NCBI GenBank assembly: GCA_033064195.1 | Contig: JARBJD010000011.1 | Span: 1 to 64,000, forward strand | DNA length: 64,000 bases | Direction of reading: 5' to 3' | Source of the DNA: Blattamonas nauphoetae | Lineage: Eukaryota > Preaxostyla > Oxymonadida | In this document: piece by piece, positions 1-11,121 of the stretch | How the letters are laid out: every line of letters begins with the position of its first letter | Numbering within the stretch: the stretch's first letter is position 1 | Translations under genes and position numbers: made by a program | The notes under the pieces: generated by a model | Seen by the model: the letters and a program-made list of their open reading frames with translations, nothing else | Databases searched by the model: none | Told to the model about the DNA's origin: nothing

Positions 1-250
1 AAAAAGACACTATAGCAGATTTAAAATTTGAAAACTTTGTCAATAAATTCAATATATAGCAAAATCGCTCCCGTGAAAAAGTCATGCTTTTAACGAGGGT
101 AACAAGTGGCCAAGAATTAAGATTTAGCAGATCGCTCCCGTGAAAAAGGCATGCTTTTTTAAGGAGGGTAGATAGGTAGACGATAAAAGGAATATATAGC
201 AGATCTGAACATTCGAGATATAAAGCACAGGTCGAAACTAACATTTTCAG

Positions 251-322
251 GAGCTAGTAGCTCAGTGGGTATGTTCCATGTCCACCCGTTTCTAGAGGGT
301 GGTTCTGATTCAGGCGAGGGGC
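251..322 (+). other. tRNA-like segment in the Polinton left TIR
   Basis: An A-box match (TAGCTCAGTGGG, 258-269), a strong CCACCC/GGGTGG hairpin in the anticodon-arm position and a B-box-like GGTTC..ATTC about 30 bases later give tRNA-gene layout. The acceptor stem does not close, so this is a tRNA-derived or tRNA-like sequence rather than a working tRNA. It is mirrored in the right TIR. Confidence 0.5.
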
Positions 323-526
323 AATCTTAATTTCAAAAAATGAAAAAGTTTCAAAATGCCAAAATAATTTCAAAAATTTAAAAAATTCAAAAATTCAAAA
401 AAAATTTCAAAAAAAAATACTTAGGAAAATTTCAAAAATTCAAAAATTCAAAAAAATTCAAAAAATTCAAAAAAATACAAAAATTCAAAAATTCAAAATT
501 TCCAAAAAAGTTGAAGTATGAAACCT

Positions 527-1140
527 CGACGTAATTTCCTTGATACTCAGGCAAAATGGTGCCCTCGTGGCTAATGCGTAGAACGAATTGAAGGTTGGAT
601 TGGAGCGGGACGAGCTGGGAGGCTGTCCCCGGGGGGTTCACTGTGGGCATCACTTGAATGTGACCGTAAATCATGCCCGCCAATACCTTAGCCCTTCAAG
701 GAATTCGCCAGCAGTAGTCATTGAGTAGGATCATGATAGAGTGATCCCCAAAGGAGTATCGGGTTGTCCTACGGTACAATCATACAAAAACTTGATAAAG
801 GAAATGATGAACGATGAAGGCTTGAATGATTGAATGATTGAATTTCAAGTTGAAAAATGATACCTCGACGTAATTTCCCTTGATGCTCAGGCAAAATGGT
901 GCCCTCGTGACTAATGCGTAGAACGAATTGAAGGTTGAATTGGAGACGGTGGATTTCTAGGAATCCGCCCCGGGGTTCATGTTGGCTTCAGATTCTCGAC
1001 AGAGAGTTTGACTGTAAATCATGCCCGCCAAGCCTTAACCCTTCAAGGAATTCGCCAGCAGTAGTCATTGAGAAGGATCACGATAGAATGATCCCCAAAG
1101 GAGTATCGGGTTGTCTCATGGTACAATCATACAAACTTGA
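527..1140. repeat. Two-copy ~270-bp repeat in the Polinton left TIR
   Basis: Copies at about 527-785 and 855-1140. Each contains the same blocks: the words CTTCAAGGAATTCGCCAGCA and CCCCAAAGGAGTATCGG, and a stretch that can encode LQSNLQFVLRISHEGTILPEY-like peptide on the minus strand. Mirror copies occur in the right TIR, and one more diverged copy lies just inside it (about 17035-17310). Whether the shared peptide is expressed cannot be told: the DNA is conserved in all frames. Confidence 0.8.
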
Positions 1141-1343
1141 AAAATTGAATGATTGAATGATTGAATGATTGAAAAATGAAAGAATGAATTGAATGAATGA
1201 ATGACAAAATGAAACAAAGAAGAAAGAAACAAAAAAGAAAGAAGCAAAATGAAAGCTGGCACAACAAGGAACAAGAAATAAAAAGTTCCAACACCTCACT
1301 TCACATTTCATTTTTCTTTTTTTGATTTTTTAATTTGTATTAA

Positions 1344-1769
1344 ATGACAACAGTGAACACTACATATGTCTCGCTAAAGACTTCGAACCCTCCAAAGGGG
1401 AGTGAAAAACGTCGAACAGATGCCAAGCAAGCTTTGATTCAGTCAATGAAAGAAGAGAACTGTGAACTTGTCTCTGAGTATGTCAGACACAATATCCCAG
1501 TCATCTATGTTCATGAAGGTGTTGAATGGAGGATAAAACCAAAGTTGTGGAATCATGGGAACAGACCACACATGTCACAACGTCGACACTACACTCAATC
1601 ATTTGTTGAGAATGAACTGAGGAAGTACAACTGTGAGCTCGTTGGTGAGTACAAGCAAGTTCCAACTCCATTCATATATCGAGAAATTGGTGGTAGTGAG
1701 GTTTTCAAAGTGCGACTAGATTCATGGTTCAAGGCAAAGAAGAAGCCACATTTGAGGAAGCCAAAATAA
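1344..1769 (+). CDS. Polinton TIR protein with two ~48-residue repeats (left copy)
   Basis: A 141-residue basic protein of unknown function, in the left TIR. It has two internal repeats: about residues 35-80 and 90-140. Both follow the pattern NCELV.EY.....P.IY...G.E...K..LW/SW.....PH. This resembles small modules with a CEL..Y....I.Y start that accompany phage and homing-endonuclease proteins, but the metal-binding cysteines usual there are not seen; that link is inference. An AT-rich TTTTTTAATTTG motif lies just upstream. The TIR boundary falls within the gene, so the right copy has a different C-terminus. Confidence 0.7.
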   Translation: MTTVNTTYVSLKTSNPPKGSEKRRTDAKQALIQSMKEENCELVSEYVRHNIPVIYVHEGVEWRIKPKLWNHGNRPHMSQRRHYTQSFVENELRKYNCELVGEYKQVPTPFIYREIGGSEVFKVRLDSWFKAKKKPHLRKPK

Positions 1770-1786
1770 TCACTCAACTTTTTTGT

Positions 1787-1800
1787 ATTTTTTATTTTTT
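1787..1800 (+). promoter_or_regulatory. Polinton T/A motif before 1814
   Basis: TTTTTTATTTTTT-like motif placed 13 bases before the start codon; same motif and spacing class as seven other Polinton genes. Confidence 0.55.
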
Positions 1801-1813
1801 TAATTCGTAGTAA

Positions 1814-2137
1814 ATGACACAACTCTGGAAAGTGAAGCAACAAATCAGAGAGGTTAGAGAACTATTTCCAAACACTCAATTCGCATTTACTGATGGTCGA
1901 ACATACAAACCTGACAGCCCAAACAAGCAACATCACTATTCATTTCTCCTGGCAATGCTTCAACACCCAGATGTTGGATATCGAAATCCTAATCCAACAG
2001 CATATCTTTATATCAATTCAATTCCAAAATTCCTGAACGAAGTGAGACATCAACGACAAATTGAACAACAACTGTTAATTCAGAAACAGAATGAACAGAA
2101 CAACAACACAATGATGAATGAAGAGGATAAAACGTAA
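1814..2137 (+). CDS. Polinton hypothetical protein, 107 residues
   Basis: Small protein with a Gln/Asn-rich tail and no family I recognise. It starts 14 bases after a TATTTTTTATTTTTT motif, in the arrangement used by the other Polinton genes. It ends 5 bases before the polymerase region and may share its transcript, because no separate motif precedes the polymerase start. Confidence 0.55.
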   Translation: MTQLWKVKQQIREVRELFPNTQFAFTDGRTYKPDSPNKQHHYSFLLAMLQHPDVGYRNPNPTAYLYINSIPKFLNEVRHQRQIEQQLLIQKQNEQNNNTMMNEEDKT

Positions 2138-2142
2138 TCATC

Positions 2143-5100
2143 ATGGACATGAAAGCAAATCCAAGAGTGAACGAAACTGAATTGAAGAAGCAAGTGTTCA
2201 AGATCACACGGAAGCTAAAATCAATTGAGGAGAAGCTGATGGATCACTGGATGAAGAATCTGTTGATCATTCAGAAGAAGAATGAACAAATGGAATCAAG
2301 AACAGTGAAGTCATTTGATGGATTCAATGAATGTATCTTGCTCGCTGAACCAAGAGACAAACCTGGCTTCAACGAATGTCTGACGAACGCTCGAAAGAAG
2401 TTCAAAAAGAATGAGGTCGAGAAGGTTGAAGACAATGGAAAACCTTATCAGCTGTACTTCCACAATCATCTGAAGAATGGTGAGGAAATCAGAACCTTCA
2501 TCAAAACAGTGTATGAAAAAGAGAAGGATCGTCCATTCAAGATCAGCATTGACTTCGGAAAGATTGTTGAGAGAAAAGACAAAGATGAGACACTGTACAA
2601 TGATTTCAGACCAGAATTGGAGAACACATCAAAGAGTTTTCCAACAGTGATCAGAAGTGAAGCAGACATCACTGAGTATTCCAAGTATGCAATCAACCTT
2701 ATCAAAGAATCACAGGAGAGAACTCTGATGGACACAAAGACAATGTTCATTGCCTTCCGTTCCATTCTGGTTGCAGTGTACAGATTCCCAGTTGCAGGAA
2801 AAGCGAATGCAATTCTCACTGAACATATCAAAACGAGAAACATTCGGTACATAGATTCTGAGTACAACATATGCTTCTTTCAAGCACTATCATTCCGTAC
2901 ACTTCCTGAGGTTCAAGGAAAGAAGATATCAATTAAAATGAGAAACACCGAAGCATACAAACTGTTCACCAAATGGATGAATCTCACCAATCTCACGTCA
3001 TATCAACTCACTGAACACTTGCGAAAATACCCTGGATTTGATATTGCATCTGACATGGAGAAAGCAATGCAATTATTCAATATTACGGTTCACATTTATG
3101 AATACGACGAAGACAAGAAGAAATATTTCCTGAGTCAATCGTACATCAACGAGAATGATGACGCAAGAGTTCTTCCAATCCTGATGATTCCTCTCACTGC
3201 AACTCTTGTTCATGTGATGTTCATTGTTGATCCCGAGAAAATCACTGGATATAAACTCTGTCCATATTGTCAGTCAAGAGGATTCCAAGTGAAGGATTCT
3301 CACTTCAAGACATACTACGAGAAGCATCTCAAAGAGTGTAAAGAAGTTGATGGAAAACATGTGAAGAAAATCTCCCTTGACAAAACACCAAGACCATATG
3401 TTCCACACATCCTCAACAACAAGACTCATGAATTTCTGATGGCACACAAAAGACAAGACGAATTCAAACCAACACAATACTACATCACATACGATTTCGA
3501 AACGATGGAAGATCTCATTCTTGACAATCTATTCTCTGATGACAATACACAGTTGCTCTCACATTTGAAACCGCTCTCTGTTGCATCAGCAATCAAATCA
3601 AAATCAGGCGTTCAATCGATCTACTTTGATCTTCGAGATGGAAAAGACTTTGTGAAGTAATGGATCAGAGAACTCTTCAAATATGCAGAAACTGTTCGAG
3701 AGAACAACCAATATGAAGACCCTGAAATTCCCTCACAAAATGAAGTCAGTGTGATTGGATTCAACAGTTCCAGATTCGACATTTTTCTTATCTTTCGTGA
3801 TCTCGTTGACAAGGATTGGAAAGTGGTGAGCTTTCTTGGATCAACAACAAAGTACAAACAAGTATTGATCAGACATGAGAAAACACAACAGGTTCTTCGG
3901 TTCATCGACATGATGTCATACACAGGACCAATGACATTGGATAATGCAGTAAAAGCCTTTGGAGGAAACACCACACTCCAGAAATCATTCTTTGCTTACG
4001 AATCTTTTGATTCATCAGACTACGATACAGTACTAAGCAAACAAGAACCTTTCTCCAAATATGAATTCTACTCCAGTCTGAACAAGAGTGAAATGTCCGA
4101 CACTGAGTACCAACTTTACCTTGATGATTGGAACAAGCAAGGATTCAAGAACAGATGGGAATATCTGAGATTCTACAACATCAGAGACGTTGAATGTATG
4201 ATTGCACCATTGGATAATCTGATTGATTTGAACTTCCAATACAAAGTGGATATGTTGCACAATCTCTCACTGTCAGCAAATGCTTCTGCAATCAAATACG
4301 CATGTGCCTACAAAGACTTTGATATTGATGCTGACTATAATGAATGTGACGAATCTGGACCAATCAAGATCACCAAACAATACTGGAAGTACAAAGTTGA
4401 AGGATACAGGTACCAAGACCAGAAAGCTCATCGCAATACTACAACAATGTCACTGAATCAGACTACGACTGGTTTGTTCAACAGTGCAAGAGAGTGTGCT
4501 ATATCTGCAAATGTCACTTCACACAAGCAGTTCGACCTACATTGGACAGAATCGACAATACAAAAGGTCATTCAAAAGAGAATGTGAAGATCTGCTGTGA
4601 TTACTGCAACACTTACAAGTCAGACCATGATGAACATCTCACTCGATTGAGAATTCAATTGAAGAAATACTGCATCTGGAAATCATTGCCGATGACTCTG
4701 ACACATGAGCAAACCTATCACAAACTCAGAGCAGCAGTGACTGGTGGATTTTCGAATGTTCAGCATAGACAAAATATCAAAGACGTGACACCGATCAACC
4801 ACTTCACTTTGAAGATGGTAAGGTCATCTCCAAAGATACAGAGCATACAATGACTCACGTTTGTGGCGTTGACTTTAATTCTCTTTATCCAAGTGCTTTC
4901 TCATCAATCAAGAACAAGAGCAATCCATACACCAATCACAGAATGTACATGCCAGGAAGATGTCTGTACACAGCAACAGGAGATAAAGAATGCCGTGAGA
5001 TCATCGAGAACAAGAATCAGAAGACATTGCTCGTTGCAGAACTGAAAGGACACATCGATGAAAAGTACATAAATGATTTCATTAACTTCCCACCAATCTT

Positions 5101-6217
5101 CAGAAACATTGTGGTCAATACAACAGAAGAAAACATTGGAGAGAAGACATACTCGTTGATGAAGAAACATGGATTGAAGACTGATGACAAACAAAGAAAG
5201 CTGACCCAACTCTTGAGCACACACGATCAGTATATGTTCTTTTCGACATACTATCTGTGGTTCCTCATCGACTACTGTCACTTCATTGTGGACGACGTTA
5301 AGAGTGTGATGGTGTTCTCGAGATATGCTGGATTTGAACCATTTGTGACATCGTTCATGAATGATCGAATTGAAGCAAGGCAGGTTGGAAATAAAGGAAA
5401 AGAACAGTTCTGTAAGACCAACTTGAATGGAAGCTACGGATACGATGGAATGAACACTGAGAAGTACAACTCAATCACAATCTGCAATGAGAAGAGAACA
5501 TATTTGAAGCAGATGATGAAAGGATTTGTAGCAACAAGAGAGATCAACGAGGACAACTACATTGTGATTGAAGACAGAGAGAAAGCATCGTGCAAAACAT
5601 GTCTGCAAGAAGCAGTATTCACACTCGACAATGCCAAGTTCTGGTATCTGAATTTCATCTACAACTTCATGTACAAGTGTCTAGACATGAATAAGATTCA
5701 CTTTTGTGAGGGAGACACTGACTCAGCATACTGGGCAATTGGTGGTGATCCGAATGCAGGAATTCATCAACAATTTGAAGACGTTATTGCTGACAAAGAA
5801 TTCTATGATACACACAAATATGAATGGTTTCCCAATCCTGAAAAGGGAGTTGATGATGAGAAGAAGCTGTTGGGATTAGCAATTGAGAAAGAAGGTGAAC
5901 AGATGATCTGTCTTTCACCAAAGTGTTACTCGCTCGATGAGAAATGCAAAATCAAAGGAGTGTCTCTGAAGAAAACAAACATCACCAGTGACGATTGTGT
6001 GAAGTGCCAGAATGGAGAGAAAACTGTGACAACAACCTTGAACTTTCAAACGAGAAGAGTTCACACTGACGATGACAGCAATGGATTTGAGATTGCGAAA
6101 ATACAACAGCAAAAACTCAGTCTCAGTGGAATACATCTGAAGGCAATCGTACTTGAAAGTGAATCGTGTCCTCCATTCATTCATGGACTGAAAGCAACTG
6201 AATATACAATTGAATAA
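2143..6217 (+). CDS. Polinton protein-primed DNA polymerase B region (fossil, broken)
   Basis: Region encoding the element's replicative polymerase. Recognisable parts in order: an OTU-like cysteine protease segment (YNICFFQAL near 2860-2890), a CxxC...H...C zinc-finger-like stretch near 3255-3340, the three 3'-5' exonuclease motifs (YDFE near 3490, NSSRFD near 3765, YNIRD near 4175), an HNH-nuclease-like segment (CYIC...LDRIDN...C..CN, about 4494-4625), then polymerase motif A (DFNSLYP, 4865-4890), motif B (NGSYGYD, near 5430) and motif C (GDTDS, near 5715). The order matches Polinton polymerases; the HNH part between exonuclease and polymerase is less usual. The region is broken. Confidence 0.9.
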
Positions 6218-6240
6218 ACACAAACTTTATTTTTGTAGAA

Positions 6241-8166
6241 ATGGCTAGACCATTTTTGAGTTCAAAACAAATTGATCAAATAGTGAAGAAACTCCTGGAC
6301 AACACGTTCCATTCCGAGACTAAAATATTCACAGTCACATTGACGTTTTCCCAAATGCTACCAACCTATCATGTCAATGATTCAAATGGACAATACGACG
6401 CAAATGATGAGACATAGTTCAATGACTGGCTGAATGGAGAATTACCTCCTGATTTAAACATTGCTGATGGAAAAATAGTTGTTCAAAGATTTGTGAAACA
6501 ATTCACCGGATGGATCCTTAGTAACAACACTGCAAGACAAGCGTACAGAGCATATCAACAGTATTCTCAGGAATCACAGAATATTCATTTTAATCAACCA
6601 CCAGCCATCGTAATTCCAACACAACTTCCACAACCAATTGCAATTGAACCTCCTGAATCTCCAATCATTCCTGGACAGAAGAGAAACCCGACATCAATTG
6701 GTTCAGAATATGAATTTCCAATGAAAGAGATGAGGTTTGAAGATGATGATCCACTGATCCCCAAGTCACCAGATCCACAAACAATTATGAAGATTGACAA
6801 AGGTTTTGTGCCATATGTGAGAGAGATCAACAAGGTCGAACCAACGACAAGGCAAGTGCTGGGAATGTTGGAACGAGTGAAAGGCTATTTTGACCATCAA
6901 CAGAAGGACAATTCAGAGGAGGAACAAATCAAAGCAGAGAATTCAATGATGGACAATCAACAGAAAATGGAACAATTCATTGACAAACAGATCGTTGAAT
7001 CAAAGAAACTGAATCGAAATTTGTTTATTCTTTCACACGTAAGCAGAACTCTCGGAAATGACGAAACTGAGTTCATTTTAGCACATCCTAAACAAATCCC
7101 ATTTGGTGGAAGATCATTTCAGGAATGGTATGATGAATATGTTCACCGATGGGATTCTACACATCCTCGGAAAATAAGGAGGGAACAAGGAGGTAGCACA
7201 TTGATGATTGATCAACCAACAATTCAGAGAACAACAGAGAAAATCCTGTATCCATTTCGATCAAAGATGCAATTCATGTCAAAAGACATCACTGGAGATC
7301 CACACCAGACATCAGACAGAAGAGTACCACAGAAGTGTGACAGACCTTACTTCTCTCCCAAGTTTGGATCATGGGAAATTGATCTCGTATTCATTCAATC
7401 ACCAACGTCGAAAACAGTTCTTCAGATTTACCTATTTGCCATCAACATCAACACTAAGTACCTTGTAGTAATTCCTGTACTGGATAAATCATGGAGCAAA
7501 GTCAAGACTGCAATCAATGACCTGATTAATCATCGTGGAGTTCATGTAAGCAACATTCGAGGTGATGGAGAAGCAGCATGGACAAGTGGAGTAGCAGAAA
7601 AGTTCTTTCGAAAGCAAAAGGTCTGCACATATTTCACAAGTTCACCATTCACAAATCACAACAGAATTGTCGATCGAGTGATCAGAACAATCAGAGATGG
7701 ATTCCAGGACAATGCTACACAGATGGCAAATCATTCGCTGATGAATCAGATGGTGGAATACTACAACATGACTCCACATCGAGCGTACTGGAACAAGTTC
7801 ACTCCACAGCAGGCACAAATCAATCGTGAAATCGAAGCATTGTACATTTCCTCATGTGAAGAGCAATTAAAGAACATCCAAAGACAGCAGACAACACAAC
7901 TGCTTTGGCGATACAAACCAGGAAACATTCTGTTGATTCATCTTGATCTGAACAAGACTGTTGCCAAGTTTCAGAAGAAGCGAAGACAGTTTCAATTTGT
8001 TGGACAATTCATTGAGTACAAACACGGAAATGTGGTGGCAAAACTTCTGAATGGACTCACATGTCTACCAAAAATAGTGTATGTTCCAATCCAACACACA
8101 AAGTTCCATGCAGACTCAATTGACAATTTAACTCCTGAGTTCATTAATGAGTTCAATTTGGTTTAG
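6241..8166 (+). CDS. Polinton rve-type integrase region (fossil)
   Basis: Retroviral-type (rve, RNase H fold) integrase used by Polintons to insert. Seen: WEIDLVF around 7375, IRGDGEAAW around 7560 and the following NRIVDRVIRTIRD helix around 7665, in the spacing of the rve core, followed by a YNMTPHRAYWNKFTP.QA motif typical of this family. A charged region precedes the core, and a small beta-rich C-terminal part (VGQFIEYKHGNVVAKLL) follows it. A TTTATTTTTG motif lies directly upstream at 6226-6235. Confidence 0.88.
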
Positions 8167-8201
8167 TTCAAAACTGTTTTGAATATTTTTATTCCATTGA
8201 A

Positions 8202-8561
8202 ATGTCAGCACTGAAAATTTTGGAACCGTTTGATCCTGAACAGCAATGTTTTGAAAACATCTATGACTTTCAGAGACATTTGGAAAAGAACAGAGAAGAA
8301 CTGAATAAATACACAACTCAGAAACTTAATCGGTTGATCAGAATTGATGGATACAGAATCACAAAAATAAGAGGTGAGATAGCACTGAGGAAAGCAATCC
8401 AAGAGAACAACGGTGACTCCACTTCACTTTCGATTGATCAAAGGCTTTCAGACATTGAAGAATCAATTCGAACACCAACAGATACTCTCAGCATGAGGCT
8501 TCGAAGTCTTGACGAGACCATCAACAACCTTATTCAAGACTTAACGGACAGTTCGGGCTAA
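8202..8561 (+). CDS. Polinton small coiled-coil protein, 119 residues
   Basis: Polar protein with two predicted helical stretches (about residues 20-70 and 80-115, heptad-like leucines and isoleucines). No family recognised. The motif TATTTTTATT precedes the start. Its end overlaps the end of the opposite-strand packaging ATPase by about 20 bases, making a convergent pair. It may be a structural or scaffolding partner; that is a guess. Confidence 0.6.
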   Translation: MSALKILEPFDPEQQCFENIYDFQRHLEKNREELNKYTTQKLNRLIRIDGYRITKIRGEIALRKAIQENNGDSTSLSIDQRLSDIEESIRTPTDTLSMRLRSLDETINNLIQDLTDSSG

Positions 8562-9452
8562 ACCTTCTTTCTTGATCTCAGTCAAAGCAACTCCATCTGT
8601 ATTGTATCGAAGAATGACTGCTTCACATTTTTGTTTTCGTTGGTAGACATTCCAGAATTGTCGAATATCAATTGGTGAGTTCAACTGAGGATAGACTCGA
8701 CTGATTCGTTCTTTGTTGAAGCCTCCAAAGATCCACATTGAATCAATGTTTGACTTCATGTCTGCTGACAAACTGAAGAGCTCATGCATTGTCAGAAAGA
8801 AGGTGAACTTCGGTTGTCGATTCTCCAGTAGTAAGTCCATCATTGTCATTCTATTTTTGGATGCTCTTCGTTCACCTAGGATTCGACGACAGTCATCAAG
8901 AAGGATAATTGTTTGGAGATTCTTCACTGAGAAGTCCTCGATGTTAAGTGAATCAAAGAGATCCTCTCGACACTCATCAGTAATTCTGTCTTGCCACTGG
9001 TTGTCAATAATCTCTTCATAAGCAGCTTTCGATTGAGAGAGTTCCAACAGAAACGGAAGTACTTCATCATATTTCACTTTCACATACGGAACATTCAGAA
9101 TTGGTTTGAATTTGTCGAAGGTTGGATCAATGTTCTTATCAGTGACGAAGACAAACAAATGGAACAGTTCATTCCGAACTTGAACAGTCTGGAGCTTGGC
9201 AACCTCTCGAAGAGCATTGAATGTCTTCCCACTTCCTCTGTTTCCAACGAGGACATTGACACTGTTGCGATTGAAATGTAGGTCTGGATGAATCTGTGAT
9301 TGAACTTCATGAGACATATTCCTACTAGATGCTTCACTCAGTTTTGCATTCATATATGCTGTTAGAGACAAGGGTTCCACCCTCCGCGAAACCAAAGGTT
9401 TTGTTGTTGAAGATACGGGCTGTGCCCTCAGAATGGAATTCGTTCTTTTCAT
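8541..9452 (-). CDS. Polinton genome-packaging ATPase (FtsK/HerA-like)
   Basis: P-loop ATPase that in Polintons and related viruses drives DNA into the capsid. A Walker A motif (GNRGSGKT) sits near residue 70 and Walker B (TIILLDD) near residue 175, followed by FTFFLTMHELFSL in the sensor position. The length of 303 residues is usual for the family. It is one of only two non-TIR genes on the minus strand. Its upstream side (9453-9490) is shared with the divergent gene starting at 9512 and is AT-rich. Confidence 0.9.
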   Translation of the reverse strand: MKRTNSILRAQPVSSTTKPLVSRRVEPLSLTAYMNAKLSEASSRNMSHEVQSQIHPDLHFNRNSVNVLVGNRGSGKTFNALREVAKLQTVQVRNELFHLFVFVTDKNIDPTFDKFKPILNVPYVKVKYDEVLPFLLELSQSKAAYEEIIDNQWQDRITDECREDLFDSLNIEDFSVKNLQTIILLDDCRRILGERRASKNRMTMMDLLLENRQPKFTFFLTMHELFSLSADMKSNIDSMWIFGGFNKERISRVYPQLNSPIDIRQFWNVYQRKQKCEAVILRYNTDGVALTEIKKEGLARTVR

Positions 9453-9486
9453 TTATGATTTCTCTCTAATTAAAATATAGTTTTGG

Positions 9487-9497
9487 ATTTTTTATTT
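9487..9497 (+). promoter_or_regulatory. Polinton T/A motif before 9512
   Basis: TTTTTTATTTT copy 14 bases before the ATG at 9512; supports that start over upstream non-ATG extension. Confidence 0.5.
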
Positions 9498-9511
9498 TGT
9501 ATGAAAACACA

Positions 9512-10459
9512 ATGTCGAAGAAACAATACATTCCCGCAAAGAGAAAAGCGCCTGCGAAGAAACCGAAACTGAGATATGAGCAGGGGACAATGGATGCAAT
9601 GAAAAGAATCTATGCTGATGATGACATTCGCACCAAATTCAATTCTGCACTCAGTAGTGTTCCATCAGCTTTAGAATACATTGAAAGGACTGGACAAAAC
9701 TGGAGAGTGGAAATGGAGAAACATGGAAAAGTTCCTGATGTGATGGTCTACGACAGAGACAATGGAGATCTGGTTGCAGCAAATGGTTTCATGCTTGCAT
9801 CATACAACAGTCGACCTGTCGTCGAGACATACTATTCAATGAATCCAACACCAGATATGCGAAGACAAACACCATATTCATCATTTCGTCAAGATCATGG
9901 AAGAAGAATCAAAGCTGCACACAACAACTTCCTCAAGAGTGGGGAGTACGCTTTGCCTGGAAATTATCGTGAAGTCAACTACCAAGAAATGCAAGCACAA
10001 CGATCACAACAACCTTATGCAATAATGAAGAAAGCTGTTGGTGAATTTATGAATGATACTTTGAAGCTGTATCGAGCCAGTCGAGAACAACCTGCAGACA
10101 CTGGGAAAGGAGTGTTGGACAATATGGTTTTCAATTCCATTCAGTCTAAAGTTGCATCAAAGATGTGGGATCAGTGGCTTGAAGACTATGTTGAAGGTTT
10201 CATCAGTTCAAATCCAGATCATCAGAGAACAAAAGCAAGAAAAGCGTTTAAGGAACAAATTCATCCTCAGTTTCTCGAAATCATCACAGGAAGAGAAGAT
10301 TTGCAAACTTTCCTTGGTCGTTATTCAGCAAACATCTCAACATTTGTGAACGAACAGACAACTGCAGCGTACCGAACAAGAGATGTGGGTCAATACCAAA
10401 CAGGATATATGCCGGAATATGCTCGATTCGCACACTTGGAGAAAGATTTGAGTGATTAA
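9512..10459 (+). CDS. Polinton hypothetical protein with basic N-terminus, about 315 residues
   Basis: The start is taken at the ATG at 9512 (MSKKQYIPAKRKAP), which follows the ATTTTTTATTTTG motif at 9487-9497. The first 25 residues are Lys/Pro-rich, like DNA-binding core proteins of adenovirus-type virions. The rest is mostly helical with many Gln, Arg and Tyr residues. No enzyme motif seen. Its position between the ATPase and the small virion-like genes suggests a virion component. Family not recognised. Confidence 0.65.
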   Translation: MSKKQYIPAKRKAPAKKPKLRYEQGTMDAMKRIYADDDIRTKFNSALSSVPSALEYIERTGQNWRVEMEKHGKVPDVMVYDRDNGDLVAANGFMLASYNSRPVVETYYSMNPTPDMRRQTPYSSFRQDHGRRIKAAHNNFLKSGEYALPGNYREVNYQEMQAQRSQQPYAIMKKAVGEFMNDTLKLYRASREQPADTGKGVLDNMVFNSIQSKVASKMWDQWLEDYVEGFISSNPDHQRTKARKAFKEQIHPQFLEIITGREDLQTFLGRYSANISTFVNEQTTAAYRTRDVGQYQTGYMPEYARFAHLEKDLSD

Positions 10460-10474
10460 AAACATAAATATATA

Positions 10475-10486
10475 TTTTTTATTTTT
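10475..10486 (+). promoter_or_regulatory. Polinton T/A motif before 10497
   Basis: TTTTTTATTTTT copy 10 bases before the ATG at 10497. Confidence 0.55.
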
Positions 10487-10496
10487 ATAGAAAGTG

Positions 10497-11084
10497 ATGC
10501 AACCAATTCTAAGTTGTCAATTTACGAAACACACAAGTTCTTCTTCCGTTCCAACGTCAATCACCAACAATGTCATCATCGACAATAAAGGATCATCTTC
10601 GGGAAGGTCAAAGTTAGAAGATCGCAATGAACAAGGGGCAAACGTTGAACTTGAGACTGTTCCAGGTACATATGATCCACCACCACTTGAGATTTATCCA
10701 TCCGCTCCAATCCAAAGTCGCTCAATACCACTGCGAGAATACACGTCTAACATTTCAGCATTCAAAGATCAACTATTCCTAGTTTACAAGAATGCATTTG
10801 CTTGTGAAAAGAAACTACTGAATAATCTCATTGAACCATCGAAGAAACTGATCACGAACCAAAGTGATTTATGTGCACTGATTGCGACACTCACTGGGAT
10901 CAATGATGTGGTGATCGAATTGGATGATTTATCAACAAAATGTTCATGTCTGAATTCTCTCCCAATCTTTCGAACCATTTTCAAGATCCTTGTTGGTGGC
11001 AAAGACATGAGCATTGCCTTCAATGAAGCTTACAATACCATTCTCAATTATGGAATTTCATTGACAAAGGCAATTCCTCGTTAG
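10497..11084 (+). CDS. Polinton hypothetical protein, about 195 residues
   Basis: Starts at the ATG at 10497, 10 bases after the ATTTTTTATTTTT motif. The N-terminal 90 residues are Ser/Pro/Asn-rich and look disordered; the C-terminal 100 residues look helical (KKLLNNLIEPSKKL...). I recognise no family. Its place in the block of virion genes suggests a minor structural protein. Confidence 0.6.
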   Translation: MQPILSCQFTKHTSSSSVPTSITNNVIIDNKGSSSGRSKLEDRNEQGANVELETVPGTYDPPPLEIYPSAPIQSRSIPLREYTSNISAFKDQLFLVYKNAFACEKKLLNNLIEPSKKLITNQSDLCALIATLTGINDVVIELDDLSTKCSCLNSLPIFRTIFKILVGGKDMSIAFNEAYNTILNYGISLTKAIPR

Positions 11085-11102
11085 AAAAATGAATGAATTG
11101 TA

Positions 11103-11115
11103 TTTTTTTATTTTT
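11103..11115 (+). promoter_or_regulatory. Polinton T/A motif before 11122
   Basis: TTTTTTTATTTTT copy, 6 bases before the ATG at 11122 (spacer ACATAC). Confidence 0.55.
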
Positions 11116-11121
11116 ACATAC

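Larger units (their letters stand above)
1..1663 (+). repeat. Polinton left terminal inverted repeat
   Basis: Matches the reverse complement of 17432-19215. Contents from outside in: short direct repeats with a CGCTCCCGTGAAAAAG core, a tRNA-like segment, a low-complexity A-rich stretch (about 330-510), two copies of a roughly 270-bp repeat, and most of a small gene. The inner boundary is at about 1663, where the two copies diverge inside that gene. Confidence 0.93.

Noticed and set aside
330-520. Minus-strand Phe/Asn/Leu-rich open frame in the left TIR
   Set aside because: It derives from A-rich AATTTCAAAAATTC repeats; the composition is low-complexity and mirrored in the right TIR.
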